A DNA stretch of 64,000 nt. Source: Candidatus Hydrogenedentota bacterium (GTDB lineage Bacteria; Hydrogenedentota; Hydrogenedentia; Hydrogenedentales; JAEUWI01). Position numbers and translations under genes: made by a program. This document shows, in pieces, positions 16,429-25,183 of the stretch. Position 1 is the first letter of the stretch; each line of letters opens with the position of its first letter. The notes under the pieces were generated by a model. The model saw only the letters and a list, made by a program, of their open reading frames with translations, did not search any database and was not told the origin of the DNA. Location: contig JACPGE010000073.1 in NCBI GenBank assembly GCA_016182605.1, positions 1-64,000 on the forward strand, given 5' to 3'.

Positions 16429-16754
16429 CAACGGAAAACACGCCCGCGCAGGAGGTGCAGGCGCGGTACAGCGAGGCGCTCTATCGCCTGAATCAGGCTG
16501 AGGACGAATTGAATCGGGCCACGTTGCTGGAGGACTTCGGCGAGGTGCTGGAGGACGGGCACTACAAGGTTGTGCCCATGACCAAGTCAAAGTCGAAGTT
16601 CGGGCTCAACCCAAACGTTGATTGTGCCCCGATCACCATCGACCGTGCTTCGGCAGAGGCCATCCTTCGATTGAATCGGGAGCGGAAGGTCGCGGAGGTT
16701 CGGCTGGCACAGAAGCTTTTTCAGGAGGCCGCGGCGCTGCGGCTGGCGGAGTAG
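16425..16754 (+). CDS. Hypothetical early phage protein
   Basis: The protein has 109 aa, translationally coupled (ATGA) to the previous gene. It is mostly helical: an N-terminal coiled-coil-like stretch (EVQARYSEALYRLNQAEDELNRATLLEDFGEVL), a polar middle containing PMTKSKSKFGLNPNVD, and a C-terminal Arg/Glu/Ala helix. No family recognised. Confidence 0.5.
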   Translation: MTTENTPAQEVQARYSEALYRLNQAEDELNRATLLEDFGEVLEDGHYKVVPMTKSKSKFGLNPNVDCAPITIDRASAEAILRLNRERKVAEVRLAQKLFQEAAALRLAE

Positions 16755-16757
16755 CGC

Positions 16758-16964
16758 ATGTCTGATCCGCTCCTCATTCGCGACCTGAACGATTGGTGCC
16801 AGCGCCAGACGGATCTTTGCAATGCGGTGCTGGACAGCGAGGGGACGGAGGGTGAGTTTTCGATTTCGGAGGCCCATGGTGGTCTTCGTGTGCTGCGGGA
16901 TTTGGCGAGTTGGCTTCGATACAAGGATCCGCGTGGGGTCCTGACGAATGGAGAAAGGGAATAG
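16758..16964 (+). CDS. Small hypothetical early phage protein
   Basis: The protein has 68 aa and starts 4 nt after the previous stop. It is acidic at the centre (DSEGTEGEF) and probably helical. It is supported as a gene by its tight packing in the early operon. Function unknown. Confidence 0.45.
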   Translation: MSDPLLIRDLNDWCQRQTDLCNAVLDSEGTEGEFSISEAHGGLRVLRDLASWLRYKDPRGVLTNGERE

Positions 16965-16967
16965 GGT

Positions 16968-17327
16968 GTGGATTACGTAAAACTGAGCCTGGATTCGATT
17001 GACGCCGGCGAGGCGGTGCGGGCAGTGAATGACGAGATTGCCCGCGTGGTGGCGGATGTGGTTGCGCGTCCGCAGAAGAAGCGGTCGCGAACCGTGACGC
17101 TCAAGATCGAGGTCACCCCGGATTTCAACCCAGAAACGGGCCGTACGATGGTGACCACGGAGTATGGCGTCAGCACCAGTCTGCCCGGGCAGAAGGGGTC
17201 GAAGACGATCGGCACGTTGGAACGTGATGCGGTGATGGTGGTTTCGTCGCCGCATCTGAGCAACCTCGAGGAGCGGCAGACGAATATTGCCGAGTTCGAG
17301 GCTGCCCGCCTGGCAAAAGGGGAATAG
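16968..17327 (+). CDS. Hypothetical early phage protein
   Basis: The protein has 119 aa with a GTG start three nt after the previous stop. Basic PQKKRSR precedes alternating beta-type segments (TVTLKIEVTPDF, TMVTTEYGVSTSL, DAVMVVSS). It belongs to the run of small genes between the immunity switch and the DUF2303-like gene. No family recognised. Confidence 0.5.
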   Translation: MDYVKLSLDSIDAGEAVRAVNDEIARVVADVVARPQKKRSRTVTLKIEVTPDFNPETGRTMVTTEYGVSTSLPGQKGSKTIGTLERDAVMVVSSPHLSNLEERQTNIAEFEAARLAKGE

Positions 17328-17395
17328 GGAAAGGGACGACAGGCCCAAAGGGCCCAAAACTACATTGGCTCTTTGAGCCTGGGAGATTCTACGCG

Positions 17396-18292
17396 ATGGC
17401 GAAGCAGAACGAGTTTGAAGCAATGACCTTTGAATCCGGCGAGGTTGGCGGCTTGGCCGCGCTGGCCAGCTTCATTAAGCACGAGGTGCGCGGCGGTGCT
17501 GCCCTTACCAATGTAGACGAGACGCGCCACCGGCGGCTTGTACTGGTGGACAAGGGCGTGGGCGAGCCGGAATTGATGTCGTTTCTACAGGAGCCGCTGG
17601 CGGCGCACCACTCGATCACGCAACTGGACAGTTACGTCCAGGCGGTGAGGGACTGGCGGCGTGAGGAGTGCCCTGTGTATACGGAGACGCCCGCTGCAGA
17701 CGTGGCGGCTTCGGAGGCGCGGGCAGTTACGTGGGTTAAACCGGCGCGCGTGGATACGGTGCTTTGGTATGGCACGGTCCATGATCATTCGCTGACGCTG
17801 CCTCTGCGCCTTCACCCTGCCCGGGCGGCGTTGGACCAGTTGATCAAGCCGGGTGCGCGCTGGAGCCAGCAGGCGCTGTGGGAATTGCTGAATGGGGATC
17901 TCTGGACGGGCATGGACCCTGCGCTCCAGATGTCGGTAAGTGGCATTAGCGTGTCCGGAAAGCGCGACACCGATATCAGCATCGATGAGTTTGGTCAGGC
18001 GAGCGGGAGCGCTGGGATTTCCTACAAGGTGAACTTCCGCAAGGGTGGATCCGACCCGCAGAGCGGGACCATTCGCAAGGAATGGGTCTATGACGGCCCT
18101 TGGTTCGATTGCGTGGACAACAAATACAAGATCACGCTTGTCTTGATGTTGGACGCCGATGACGAAAAGGGCCTCCAGTTTCGCTTCATCGCCCGGGGCT
18201 TGCAGGAGGTCCGGGACGCTGTGTACGCAGACCTGCGGGCCCGGCTGACATTGGAATTGGCTGGCGTGGCCAGCGTCTACGTGGCGGAATAA
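17396..18292 (+). CDS. DUF2303-like (YfdQ-type) early phage protein
   Basis: The protein has 298 aa. Its layout is like the DUF2303/YfdQ proteins of lambdoid early regions: an N-terminal Ala/Glu helix, a core with FLQEPLAAHHSITQLDSYVQAV, and a C-terminal beta-rich half (GISYKVNFRKG, YKITLVLMLDAD, LQFRFIARGLQEV). Its role in phages is not known. It follows a 68-nt gap with GGGAGA before the ATG. Assignment is by overall resemblance, not a hard motif. Confidence 0.5.
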   Translation: MAKQNEFEAMTFESGEVGGLAALASFIKHEVRGGAALTNVDETRHRRLVLVDKGVGEPELMSFLQEPLAAHHSITQLDSYVQAVRDWRREECPVYTETPAADVAASEARAVTWVKPARVDTVLWYGTVHDHSLTLPLRLHPARAALDQLIKPGARWSQQALWELLNGDLWTGMDPALQMSVSGISVSGKRDTDISIDEFGQASGSAGISYKVNFRKGGSDPQSGTIRKEWVYDGPWFDCVDNKYKITLVLMLDADDEKGLQFRFIARGLQEVRDAVYADLRARLTLELAGVASVYVAE

Positions 18293-18320
18293 CGCGCCAC
18301 CCGGCGCTGGGAGATTTGGA

Positions 18321-18566
18321 ATGGTGCTGAGACGATTGCTGCGGTGGCTGGTTAGCCGCGAGGTGTTCTTCTATGGGATTGGCGCGGACGGTTCGCGCTG
18401 GCGGGCGCGGGTGAAGCGGTTCACCCCACAATGCATTGCGATGCAGTTGCGCCGTCGCTTCTTCCTGTATGGACACCAGGTGCGGGTGGATTTGGATGCC
18501 TGGCGTGGCTTCGGCACGGTTTATGTGGATGACCAAGTCTTCGGCTTCGTGCGGCGATTGAATTAG
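18321..18566 (+). CDS. Small basic hypothetical phage protein
   Basis: The protein has 81 aa and is strongly basic (LRRLLRWL, RWRARVKRF, LRRRFF). It has no membrane span or family motif. It ends just before a 256-nt non-coding stretch that contains three perfect hairpins. Confidence 0.45.
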   Translation: MVLRRLLRWLVSREVFFYGIGADGSRWRARVKRFTPQCIAMQLRRRFFLYGHQVRVDLDAWRGFGTVYVDDQVFGFVRRLN

Positions 18567-18574
18567 GCCTCTTC

Positions 18575-18796
18575 CCGCGGCGGGCCGTGTGAGACGCACG
18601 ACCCACACATGGCCCGAGATAGAGGCCCGCCGCGGTGCAAATTTGAAACGGTCTTGTCATCGGCCTGTTATGCCTGATGGCAGGAGAGCCCCGGGGCGCA
18701 AAGCTATTTGGAAAGAATCGGGGCTCTCCATGATCTCTCCAATGCGGGGGCCTATTGTTCCCGCGGCGGGCGGCCATCGGCCTTTGGCCGCCCGCC
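18575..18796 (+). ncRNA. Structured non-coding region with three perfect hairpins
   Basis: Three inverted repeats lie in 222 nt: CCGCGGCGGGCC (18575-18586) with 18624-18635; GGAGAGCCCCG (18683-18693) with 18719-18729; and GGCGGGCGGCC (18765-18775) with 18786-18796. CCGCGGCGGGC recurs at 18761-18771, so the arm at 18624-18635 could pair with either copy. That gives two mutually exclusive folds, as in attenuators. It lies between an early gene and the Dam-type methyltransferase gene, as a leader or a small RNA. No known RNA family recognised. Confidence 0.5.
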
Positions 18797-18822
18797 ACTA
18801 TTGAATTGTAACGGAGGCTCGA

Positions 18823-19509
18823 GTGGAAATGTTGCCGGAAAATCCGCGCAGTTGCTGGCGCACCCCGAAGGAGATCTTCGGGCCGCTGAACGTGCGGTTC
18901 GGGTTCACGCTGGACGCGGCGGCCGATGGCCACAATGCGCTGTGCCCGGAATGGATTGATCGCGGGCAGAACGCCCTGAATACGGCGTGGCATGGCCGCG
19001 CGGTCTTCGGCAACCCTCCGTACAGTGGGCCGCGGGCGGCGAAGGGCGGCACGTTTCTTCCGGAGGCGCCGCTTCGTCAGTGGATGCAGCATGCCCATGA
19101 CCAGGCCGCCCAGGGGAATGCGGAGACGGTTGTGATGCTGGTGGCGTGCCAGCCTGCTAATCGCTGGTTTGCGGATTTTGCACAACTGGCCCAGGAGGTC
19201 ATTTTCCCGACGCCGCGCATCGAATTCGACGCGCCGGCGGCGCTGGTGGACTCTTCAGATAACCGGGGAGACAACGCGATTTTTGTATTTGGCAGGCACG
19301 TGCGCCGCGTGGGCGCATGGTGGTGGCATTGGCAGACCAATGTGACCTGCACTCCTCCCACCGCCAGTGAACTGGCGTTAGAGCGCCGCGTTCACGAACT
19401 GGAATCGGCAGTGGCCGTCCAGCGTGCTAACTGGGACGCCGAGCGGCGAGGTATGCAGGAGATCATTGCCGATTTGAAGCGCGGAAGGCTGCTGGAGGAT
19501 GTTGCGTAG
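18823..19509 (+). CDS. Phage DNA N6-adenine methyltransferase (Dam-type)
   Basis: The protein has 228 aa. It matches phage Dam-family methyltransferases (PF05869): WRTPKEIFGPLNVRFGFTLDAAA, a Cys/Asp segment around LCPEWIDRG, and the catalytic motif NPPYS (residues 64-68). The C-terminal ~45 residues form a coiled-coil-like tail (LERRVHELESAVAVQRANWDAERR). GTG 18823 has GGAGG 6 nt upstream; ATG 18829 is the alternative. It likely protects phage DNA or alters regulation. It is the first of three DNA methyltransferases in the prophage. Confidence 0.85.
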   Translation: MEMLPENPRSCWRTPKEIFGPLNVRFGFTLDAAADGHNALCPEWIDRGQNALNTAWHGRAVFGNPPYSGPRAAKGGTFLPEAPLRQWMQHAHDQAAQGNAETVVMLVACQPANRWFADFAQLAQEVIFPTPRIEFDAPAALVDSSDNRGDNAIFVFGRHVRRVGAWWWHWQTNVTCTPPTASELALERRVHELESAVAVQRANWDAERRGMQEIIADLKRGRLLEDVA

Positions 19510-19625
19510 TGTGTGCAGAAGAAACTCTGCGAATGAAAAAGCTTGCACCCAATATTGACGGTATTTTTTTGGCAATCTGTGTCCGAAAAAACACTCTTAT
19601 GGTGCACTGGTTAGAGGTGATGGTG

Positions 19626-20582
19626 ATGGAGTTGGAGGAGTTGAGGGAATTGGCCGGGCGGTATGCCCGCGGGATCGGCGCGGACAATACCGCGGCCGCG
19701 TATACGCGCCAGTGGGAGGCGTATCAGGCGTGGCTGCGGGTGAACAACATCGACCTAAACCCCGTGGACCCATCCCCGGTGACGATGTATCTCACCCACC
19801 GCGTGGTGGATGACGGCGTGGCCATGACCACGTTGGTGCAGGCCCTGAGTGCCATTCGGTGGCATTACCGGGTGAACTGGGGCGAGCACACAGGGGCGTT
19901 TGATCCCTCGTTGAAGGCCCTTGTACGCAATCTCAGGCGAGACTATGGCCGGGCCGCCGCGCAGAAGAAGCCGTTGCTTGCGGTCCATGTCCGGGAGATC
20001 ATCGCAGCGGGTGAGGCTAACGTCACGCGGTGCAAGAAGGCAATTTGGCGCCGTGACAAAGCCCTCCTCTTAACAGCTTGGGCAAGCGCCTGTCGCAGGT
20101 CAGAACTGGCTGCCTTGGAAATCGTGCACGTTCATTTTTCAAAGGCTGGTGGATGCATATTGACCGTGGAATCGTCGAAGACAGACCAATTTCGCCATGG
20201 CGTGAGGCTGACATTGCGGTCTGGTGCGCACGCTGTAACGTGTCCAGTCTGTGTCTTGAACGCCTGGTGCACTGAACTGAAGAGTGTCGGCTGCAGATGG
20301 CTCTTTCCAAGTGTGCAGGCGGGCCATATCACTGACGTCGCGATAAACCCGAGCGACATCGGCCGGATCGTGAAGGGCTTAGTGCAGAGCATTGGTCTCA
20401 ATCCCAGTGAATATTCGGCGCACAGCACCCGCGCGGGCTGGGTCACGGATGCCCTCGCGCAAGGGCGCCCGGAATCGACGGTGATGATGCATTCACGGCA
20501 TCGTGACCAGCGCATGATGACGGTGTACAACCGCGGCGACACCTCTGCATTGGCGGACGTGACTGCGGCGGCCGGCCTATGA
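19626..20582 (+). CDS. Second tyrosine recombinase
   Basis: The protein has 318 aa, XerC/D-like. The N-terminal SAM-like domain includes TAAAYTRQWEAYQAWL. The catalytic set is complete: R157 (ACRRSEL), K185 (SSKTDQ), H266 and R269 (AHSTRAG), H292 (SRHRDQ) and Y301 (TVYNRGD). ATG 19626 is selected because GAGGTG lies 6 nt upstream; the frame opens earlier at 19509 but that part looks non-coding. It is distinct from the attL-proximal integrase and sits within the modification block. It may resolve multimers, invert DNA, or be a relic of another inserted element. Confidence 0.85.
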   Translation: MELEELRELAGRYARGIGADNTAAAYTRQWEAYQAWLRVNNIDLNPVDPSPVTMYLTHRVVDDGVAMTTLVQALSAIRWHYRVNWGEHTGAFDPSLKALVRNLRRDYGRAAAQKKPLLAVHVREIIAAGEANVTRCKKAIWRRDKALLLTAWASACRRSELAALEIVHVHFSKAGGCILTVESSKTDQFRHGVRLTLRSGAHAVTCPVCVLNAWCTELKSVGCRWLFPSVQAGHITDVAINPSDIGRIVKGLVQSIGLNPSEYSAHSTRAGWVTDALAQGRPESTVMMHSRHRDQRMMTVYNRGDTSALADVTAAAGL

Positions 20583-20801
20583 GTGGGCAAAATTTGCCTA
20601 CCCCCCGGGGCGGCGGGTCCTTCCCAGGGGCCCCCCAAGGCCCGAGCCCCCCTGTATGGTGGTGGGTGAAAACGTACATGGTGTGAATGTCCAAGTAAGT
20701 AATTGTGATTGTGGGTGTGTTTTTGATGGCGGTTGCGTTGTTTTATGGCGGTCCGATAGCGGTGTGGTGTGCTGACGGCATGTAGATTTGGAGGTGAACG
20801 G

Positions 20802-21167
20802 GTGTCGAGATTGAGTGTTTCAGAGCATTTGAGGTCGGGGATTTTCCGGCGCCTTGGGATGGTTGCGGTGCCGTCGTATGGAGTACTAGTTCAATCGGAG
20901 TGGTCTCCAGAGTTTGAACAATTGATGCGGAACCGGATGATTTCCGGGGCGTTCCGGTATGGCCGGCTGGGTGCCGAGGACAAGCCGGGGTATGACCGGG
21001 TGGGGAGCGCGGTGGCGCGGCTGGAACGGTACCGGCTGGATGGAAACCTCGAGCACCTGGTGGACGTGGCAAACATGATGCTGGTGGAGTTTGTGGAGGG
21101 GGAGCACCCTGGCCGGCACTGGGCCGCGGGGGATGATGGCACCCATGCGGAGGTGGTGGGCCGATGA
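20802..21167 (+). CDS. Conserved-type hypothetical phage protein
   Basis: The protein has 121 aa with a GTG start and GGAGG 7 nt upstream. The pattern FRYGRLGAEDKPGYDRVGSA, then RLERYRLDGNLEHLVDVANMM and VEFVEGEHPG, recurs in many phage early regions as an uncharacterised protein. It overlaps the C5 methyltransferase gene by 4 nt. The 219-nt gap before it contains a C/G-rich stretch (about 20599-20650) and nothing else recognisable. Confidence 0.55.
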   Translation: MSRLSVSEHLRSGIFRRLGMVAVPSYGVLVQSEWSPEFEQLMRNRMISGAFRYGRLGAEDKPGYDRVGSAVARLERYRLDGNLEHLVDVANMMLVEFVEGEHPGRHWAAGDDGTHAEVVGR

Positions 21168-22876
21168 CACAAAGAGCGTTTCATAGTGCGTCGACAATGC
21201 GCCGGTGGCCGTTGCATCCTCTGGTATTGCAGGACCGGGAGGAACTGGTCATTGACTCCTTTGCGGGCGCGGGTGGCGCGAGTATCGGGATTGAGCGTGT
21301 GATCGGGCGGCCTGTTGATATCGCCATCAATCATGACGACGCGGCGCTGAAGGTGCATCAGTTGAACCATCCCCGGACGCTGCACTACCGGGAAGATATT
21401 TGGAAAGTGGACCCGCGGACGGCTACGCAGGGGCAACCTGTTGGGTTGGCGCATTTTTCGCCTGACTGCACGCATTTCAGCAAGGCGAAGGGCGCCACGC
21501 CACGGAAGAAGGAGATACGTGGGCTGGCTTGGGTGGTGCTGCGCTGGGCGAGCCAGGTGCAGCCACGCGTGATCGTGCTGGAGAACGTGGAGGAGTTTCA
21601 GACGTGGGGTCCGCTGACGCGGAAGGGCCAGCCGTGCAAGCTGCGAAAGGGCGAGACCTTCGAGCGCTGGTTGGGACATCTTCGGGCTTTGGGGTACGTC
21701 GTCGAGTGGCGGGTATTGCGGGCGTGTGATTACGGCGCCCCGACAACGCGGAAGCGGTTGTTCTTGGTGGCGCGCTGCGACGGGGAGCCTATTGTGTGGC
21801 CGGCGCCGACGCACGAGGAGAAGAAGAGGAACATCCCCCCTACCCCCCTTCGAAGGGGGACTAAGAGGAAGCCGTGGAGGACGGCGGCGGAGTGTATTGA
21901 CTGGACGCTGCCGTGTCCGAGCATTTTTGACCGGAAGAAGCCGTTGGCGGAGAACACGCTGCGTCGGGTGGCGAAGGGAATTAGACGGTTTGTGATCGAG
22001 TGCGCCGAGCCCTTTATTGTGATCAACACGACTGGGCACGCGTCGGCCTCGATTGACGATCCGCTGGCCACGGTGACGACGGGAAATCACCATTACCTGG
22101 TGGCGCCGACGCTGATTCAGACGGGGTACGGAGAACGCGAGGGCCAGGCCCCGCGGGCGCCGGGGTTGGAGAAGCCGATCGGCACCGTGACGGCGGTTGA
22201 TCATCACTCGTTGGTGATGCCGTTTTTGCAGCGGTACCAGGGCCCGAAGCGGGAGGACGTGGAGTTTCGTGGGAACGGCCCGGGCGAACCTGTGGGCACG
22301 GTGACGGCGGAGAACCGGTATGGGTTGATTGCGCCGGTGCTGGTGGGAGTTGGCGGCCGGGCGGGGCAGAGTCCGCCGTGTGGGTGCGACGAACCTGCGC
22401 GGACAGTGACGGCGAAAGGGGACCGTGCAGTTGTGGCGGCGTTTCTGGCGAAGCACTACGGGCAGGGACACGGCGCGGACCTTCGCGGGCCGATGCCGAC
22501 GATAACGGCGGGGGGCATGGGGCACATGGCCGAGGTTCGGGCGTTTTTGGTGAAGTATTACGGCAGTGGAGGTGGGCAATCGTGTAATGAGCCTATGCAC
22601 ACATTGACGGCGAAACACCGCTTGGGCCTGGTGACGGTGCACGGGGTGGACTATCAGATCGTGGATATTGGCATGCGGATGTTACAGCCGCACGAGCTGG
22701 CGCGGGCGCAGGGGTTCCCGGACGACTATCAGATTCCGGGGACGAAGAGTGCACAGGTGCGGATGATCGGGAACAGCGTTTGCGCGGACATGGAAGCCGC
22801 GCTGGTGCGCGCGAATTTTAAGCCCCGGGCGATCGGTGCGCGGATGCAGGGCCCGCTGCGGGGAGTGCAGGGTTGA
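21164..22876 (+). CDS. DNA cytosine-5 methyltransferase
   Basis: The protein has 570 aa. Motif I is SFAGAGGASIGIE. The catalytic loop is SPDCTHFSKAKG with nucleophile C102 (DC instead of the usual PC, as in a phage subgroup). Motif IV is ENVEEF, motif VIII-like is TTRKRLFLVA, and the C-terminal motif X is GNSVCADM. Residues about 222-236 (NIPPTPLRRGTKRK) are encoded by a REP-I element (21831-21873), an in-frame insertion in a variable loop. The central target-recognition region shows internal repeats of the form GTVTA. It is coupled by ATGA to the previous gene. Confidence 0.9.
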   Translation: MTQRAFHSASTMRRWPLHPLVLQDREELVIDSFAGAGGASIGIERVIGRPVDIAINHDDAALKVHQLNHPRTLHYREDIWKVDPRTATQGQPVGLAHFSPDCTHFSKAKGATPRKKEIRGLAWVVLRWASQVQPRVIVLENVEEFQTWGPLTRKGQPCKLRKGETFERWLGHLRALGYVVEWRVLRACDYGAPTTRKRLFLVARCDGEPIVWPAPTHEEKKRNIPPTPLRRGTKRKPWRTAAECIDWTLPCPSIFDRKKPLAENTLRRVAKGIRRFVIECAEPFIVINTTGHASASIDDPLATVTTGNHHYLVAPTLIQTGYGEREGQAPRAPGLEKPIGTVTAVDHHSLVMPFLQRYQGPKREDVEFRGNGPGEPVGTVTAENRYGLIAPVLVGVGGRAGQSPPCGCDEPARTVTAKGDRAVVAAFLAKHYGQGHGADLRGPMPTITAGGMGHMAEVRAFLVKYYGSGGGQSCNEPMHTLTAKHRLGLVTVHGVDYQIVDIGMRMLQPHELARAQGFPDDYQIPGTKSAQVRMIGNSVCADMEAALVRANFKPRAIGARMQGPLRGVQG

Positions 22877-23565
22877 TGTCAAAACTTGCTGCGCAATTTA
22901 TGGCAAATCATGGGCGTGGGACTGTGAAGGCGGGCACGCGGTTCAAGTTGCGGCCACTTCAGTTCGTTTTATCGATGCATTCTTCGCTTCATTGGCACGG
23001 TTTTTCCCGCGGGAATATGGCCGCCATGTGGGAATGGTTCGTGATTCTTGGTGAGAAGTCGAATCCGGTCTGGTCTTCACTCATTAGCAACAGCGGATTA
23101 ACGAGCGTTTCGTGTCCAGGGCTTGGTCTGCCCTTGAACGATCGCGACATCGAGGCGGGGCTGAGCCGGGTGCTGGTAGATCATATTATTGACGGCACGC
23201 CGGGGCAGTCGGTGATGGTGAACCGTTCGTTTTCGGATCCCTTTTTCCCCGAGACGGACCACTTCTTTCGGGAAGCATTTAAGGGTAGTCCGCTTTTTCG
23301 GCGATCTCCGAACCGGTACTGGAAGGCTGCGCGAGAGATTTACAGTGCGCAGCTTATTTATTCCCTGCGTCGTGGCTGGTATTTAAAAATCAAATATGGG
23401 TTCGATGGATCCTCTTGGGACATTGCGCTATGCCGGGCGGACGCGAAGGATTTAGGGGTGTGGCCGCATGTGTGTTTTCCGGAGGGAATATCGAATCTGG
23501 AGTTTGATGCATTGTTGCTGGCATGGTTGCTGAAGCACGTGCGGACGGAAGGGAAAACGAGGTAG
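22876..23565 (+). CDS. Hypothetical phage protein
   Basis: The protein has 229 aa. ATG 22876 overlaps the methyltransferase stop. It has no recognised motif; its Trp/Phe-rich composition and mixed alpha/beta character suggest a folded soluble protein. It lies between the C5 methyltransferase and the Gp37/Gp68-type gene, so a role in DNA modification is possible but unproven. Confidence 0.5.
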   Translation: MSKLAAQFMANHGRGTVKAGTRFKLRPLQFVLSMHSSLHWHGFSRGNMAAMWEWFVILGEKSNPVWSSLISNSGLTSVSCPGLGLPLNDRDIEAGLSRVLVDHIIDGTPGQSVMVNRSFSDPFFPETDHFFREAFKGSPLFRRSPNRYWKAAREIYSAQLIYSLRRGWYLKIKYGFDGSSWDIALCRADAKDLGVWPHVCFPEGISNLEFDALLLAWLLKHVRTEGKTR

Positions 23566-23567
23566 GT

Positions 23568-24872
23568 ATGGGTAAGAAGAGCGCGATCGAGTGGACGGAC
23601 GAGACGTGGAACCCGCTGGGTGGGTGCAGCAAAATCAGTCCAGGGTGCAAGAACTGTTACGCGGAGAAGATGGCGGCGCGGCTTCAGGCGATGGGCCTGC
23701 CTTTGTATGAGGGGGTGATCGGCGCGGATGGGCATTGGAGTGGCCGGATTAATTTGGGCGATCAGGAATTGATGAAGCCGCTGTGGTGGCGGAAGGGGCG
23801 CAGGGTTTTTGTGAATTCGATGAGCGATCTATTTCACGAGGGGGTGCCGTTTGAGTTCATTGATCAGGTGTTCGCGGTGATGGCGCTGTGTCCGCAGCAT
23901 ACGTTTCAGGTGTTGACGAAGAGGCCGGAGCGGATGGCGGAATACTTGCGGAGCGGCGACGGCGTGGCGAGTCGCGAGGAATGCATTGCAATGTCCTCCC
24001 CCCAAGATTTGAATGGCCGCCAAGTGCTTTTTGGAAAAAGAAAGGGGCCATTCGACGGGCCCGCGAATGAAAAATACGATGTGCGCCCATGGCCGGGCTG
24101 GCCGCTGCCCAATGTCTGGCTGGGCACGAGCGTAGAAAATCAGGCGGTGGCGGACGAGCGGATCCCGGCGTTGTTGGGGTGTCCCGCGGCGGTGCGGTTT
24201 TTGAGCTGTGAGCCGCTGTTGGGTGCGGTGGATATTCGGCAATATCTACAGAAGACCACACGGACTCATTTTTCCATTTGTGTGGATGGTGCGCTGCGCA
24301 ATAAGAGTTTTGACGGATTCACCCATGATGGCGGGCGGTGGATGACTCGCGAGGAGGCGAAGGCGGAATTGCTGCGCCTGCAAGCGGAGGGCGTGCAACT
24401 GTTGCCGATGGGGGCTTGTGAGGGGTTCAGTTCGGAGACGGGGTGTCCTGGGCATCCGCAGCCGCGCATTGACTGGGTGATCTGCGGTGGTGAGAGCGGG
24501 AAGGACGCGCGGCCAATGCATCCGGACTGGGCGCGGGATTTGCGAGAGCAGTGTGTGGATGCCGGTACGAAGTTTTTTTTCAAGCAGTGGGGGGAGTGGG
24601 CGCCGCACAGGCCTGTGCCTGGTGGAAATCTGGGCGGCGATGTCCGATCTGGTCGAGTTCGGATCGTGCATCCAACGGGCGAATCTGATCTGGAGATATT
24701 TGATCGTACTGGCGGCCGCAACACGATCCCTGGATCTCAATATATGGGGAAGGTGGGGAAGAAGGCGTCGGGGCGGGTGCTGGATGGTCGGACGTGGGAC
24801 GAGATGCCGGGCGGTGGTGTGGGCGGTGGACGAACACGGACTTGCACGGACGATCGGGGGGGGGTGGCATGA
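23568..24872 (+). CDS. Gp37/Gp68 (DUF5131) family protein, radical-SAM-like
   Basis: The protein has 434 aa. The N-terminus carries the family signature IEWTDETWNPLGGCSKISPG and KNCYAEKMA, with C20, C27 and C30, a three-Cys arrangement like that of radical-SAM clusters. Further family blocks are FVNSMSDLFHEGVP, FQVLTKRPERM, VWLGTSVENQ and WVICGGESGKDARPMHPDW. The molecular function is not established. The final ~20 residues are encoded by an ACACGGACTTGCACGGAC repeat (about 24834-24851). Start ATG 23568, two nt after the previous stop. Confidence 0.85.
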   Translation: MGKKSAIEWTDETWNPLGGCSKISPGCKNCYAEKMAARLQAMGLPLYEGVIGADGHWSGRINLGDQELMKPLWWRKGRRVFVNSMSDLFHEGVPFEFIDQVFAVMALCPQHTFQVLTKRPERMAEYLRSGDGVASREECIAMSSPQDLNGRQVLFGKRKGPFDGPANEKYDVRPWPGWPLPNVWLGTSVENQAVADERIPALLGCPAAVRFLSCEPLLGAVDIRQYLQKTTRTHFSICVDGALRNKSFDGFTHDGGRWMTREEAKAELLRLQAEGVQLLPMGACEGFSSETGCPGHPQPRIDWVICGGESGKDARPMHPDWARDLREQCVDAGTKFFFKQWGEWAPHRPVPGGNLGGDVRSGRVRIVHPTGESDLEIFDRTGGRNTIPGSQYMGKVGKKASGRVLDGRTWDEMPGGGVGGGRTRTCTDDRGGVA

Positions 24873-25183
24873 GGACGGACTACAAAAACTGGCACGTAGC
24901 CACCAAAGACCGAAAGACCATCGAGCAGATCGCAAAGCGGGCGCAACGTACGCTTGGCGCTCAAGGGCTCAGGATCGACTGGGACTCGATCCGGATAGAT
25001 TTGACCCTCTGCCATGCCAACGGTTGCCCGCTGCGATTGATGGATCTCTTGAATGCGGACGACTTGCATCTTATGTCTGATGTGCTTGGCGTACTCAACC
25101 ACATCGACGGCGAGACCGGCAAGCTGGACGGCGGCTTCGTGCCCCGGTTCGCGGCCCAGCAGGGCGGGGAGGCAGGTGCATGA
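24869..25183 (+). CDS. Hypothetical phage protein
   Basis: The protein has 104 aa, coupled by ATGA overlap on both sides. It contains DWDSIRIDLTLCHANGCPLRL and a helical second half. No family recognised. It is placed between DNA-modification and replication genes. Confidence 0.5.
   Translation: MRTDYKNWHVATKDRKTIEQIAKRAQRTLGAQGLRIDWDSIRIDLTLCHANGCPLRLMDLLNADDLHLMSDVLGVLNHIDGETGKLDGGFVPRFAAQQGGEAGA

Noticed and set aside
19509-19625. Extended N-terminus of the second recombinase from 19509
   Set aside because: The stretch is AT-rich and lacks coding character, and a ribosome-binding site fits ATG 19626.
20891-22642. A 583-codon minus-strand frame over the C5 methyltransferase
   Set aside because: Arg/His/Pro-rich shadow; the plus strand carries all methyltransferase motifs.
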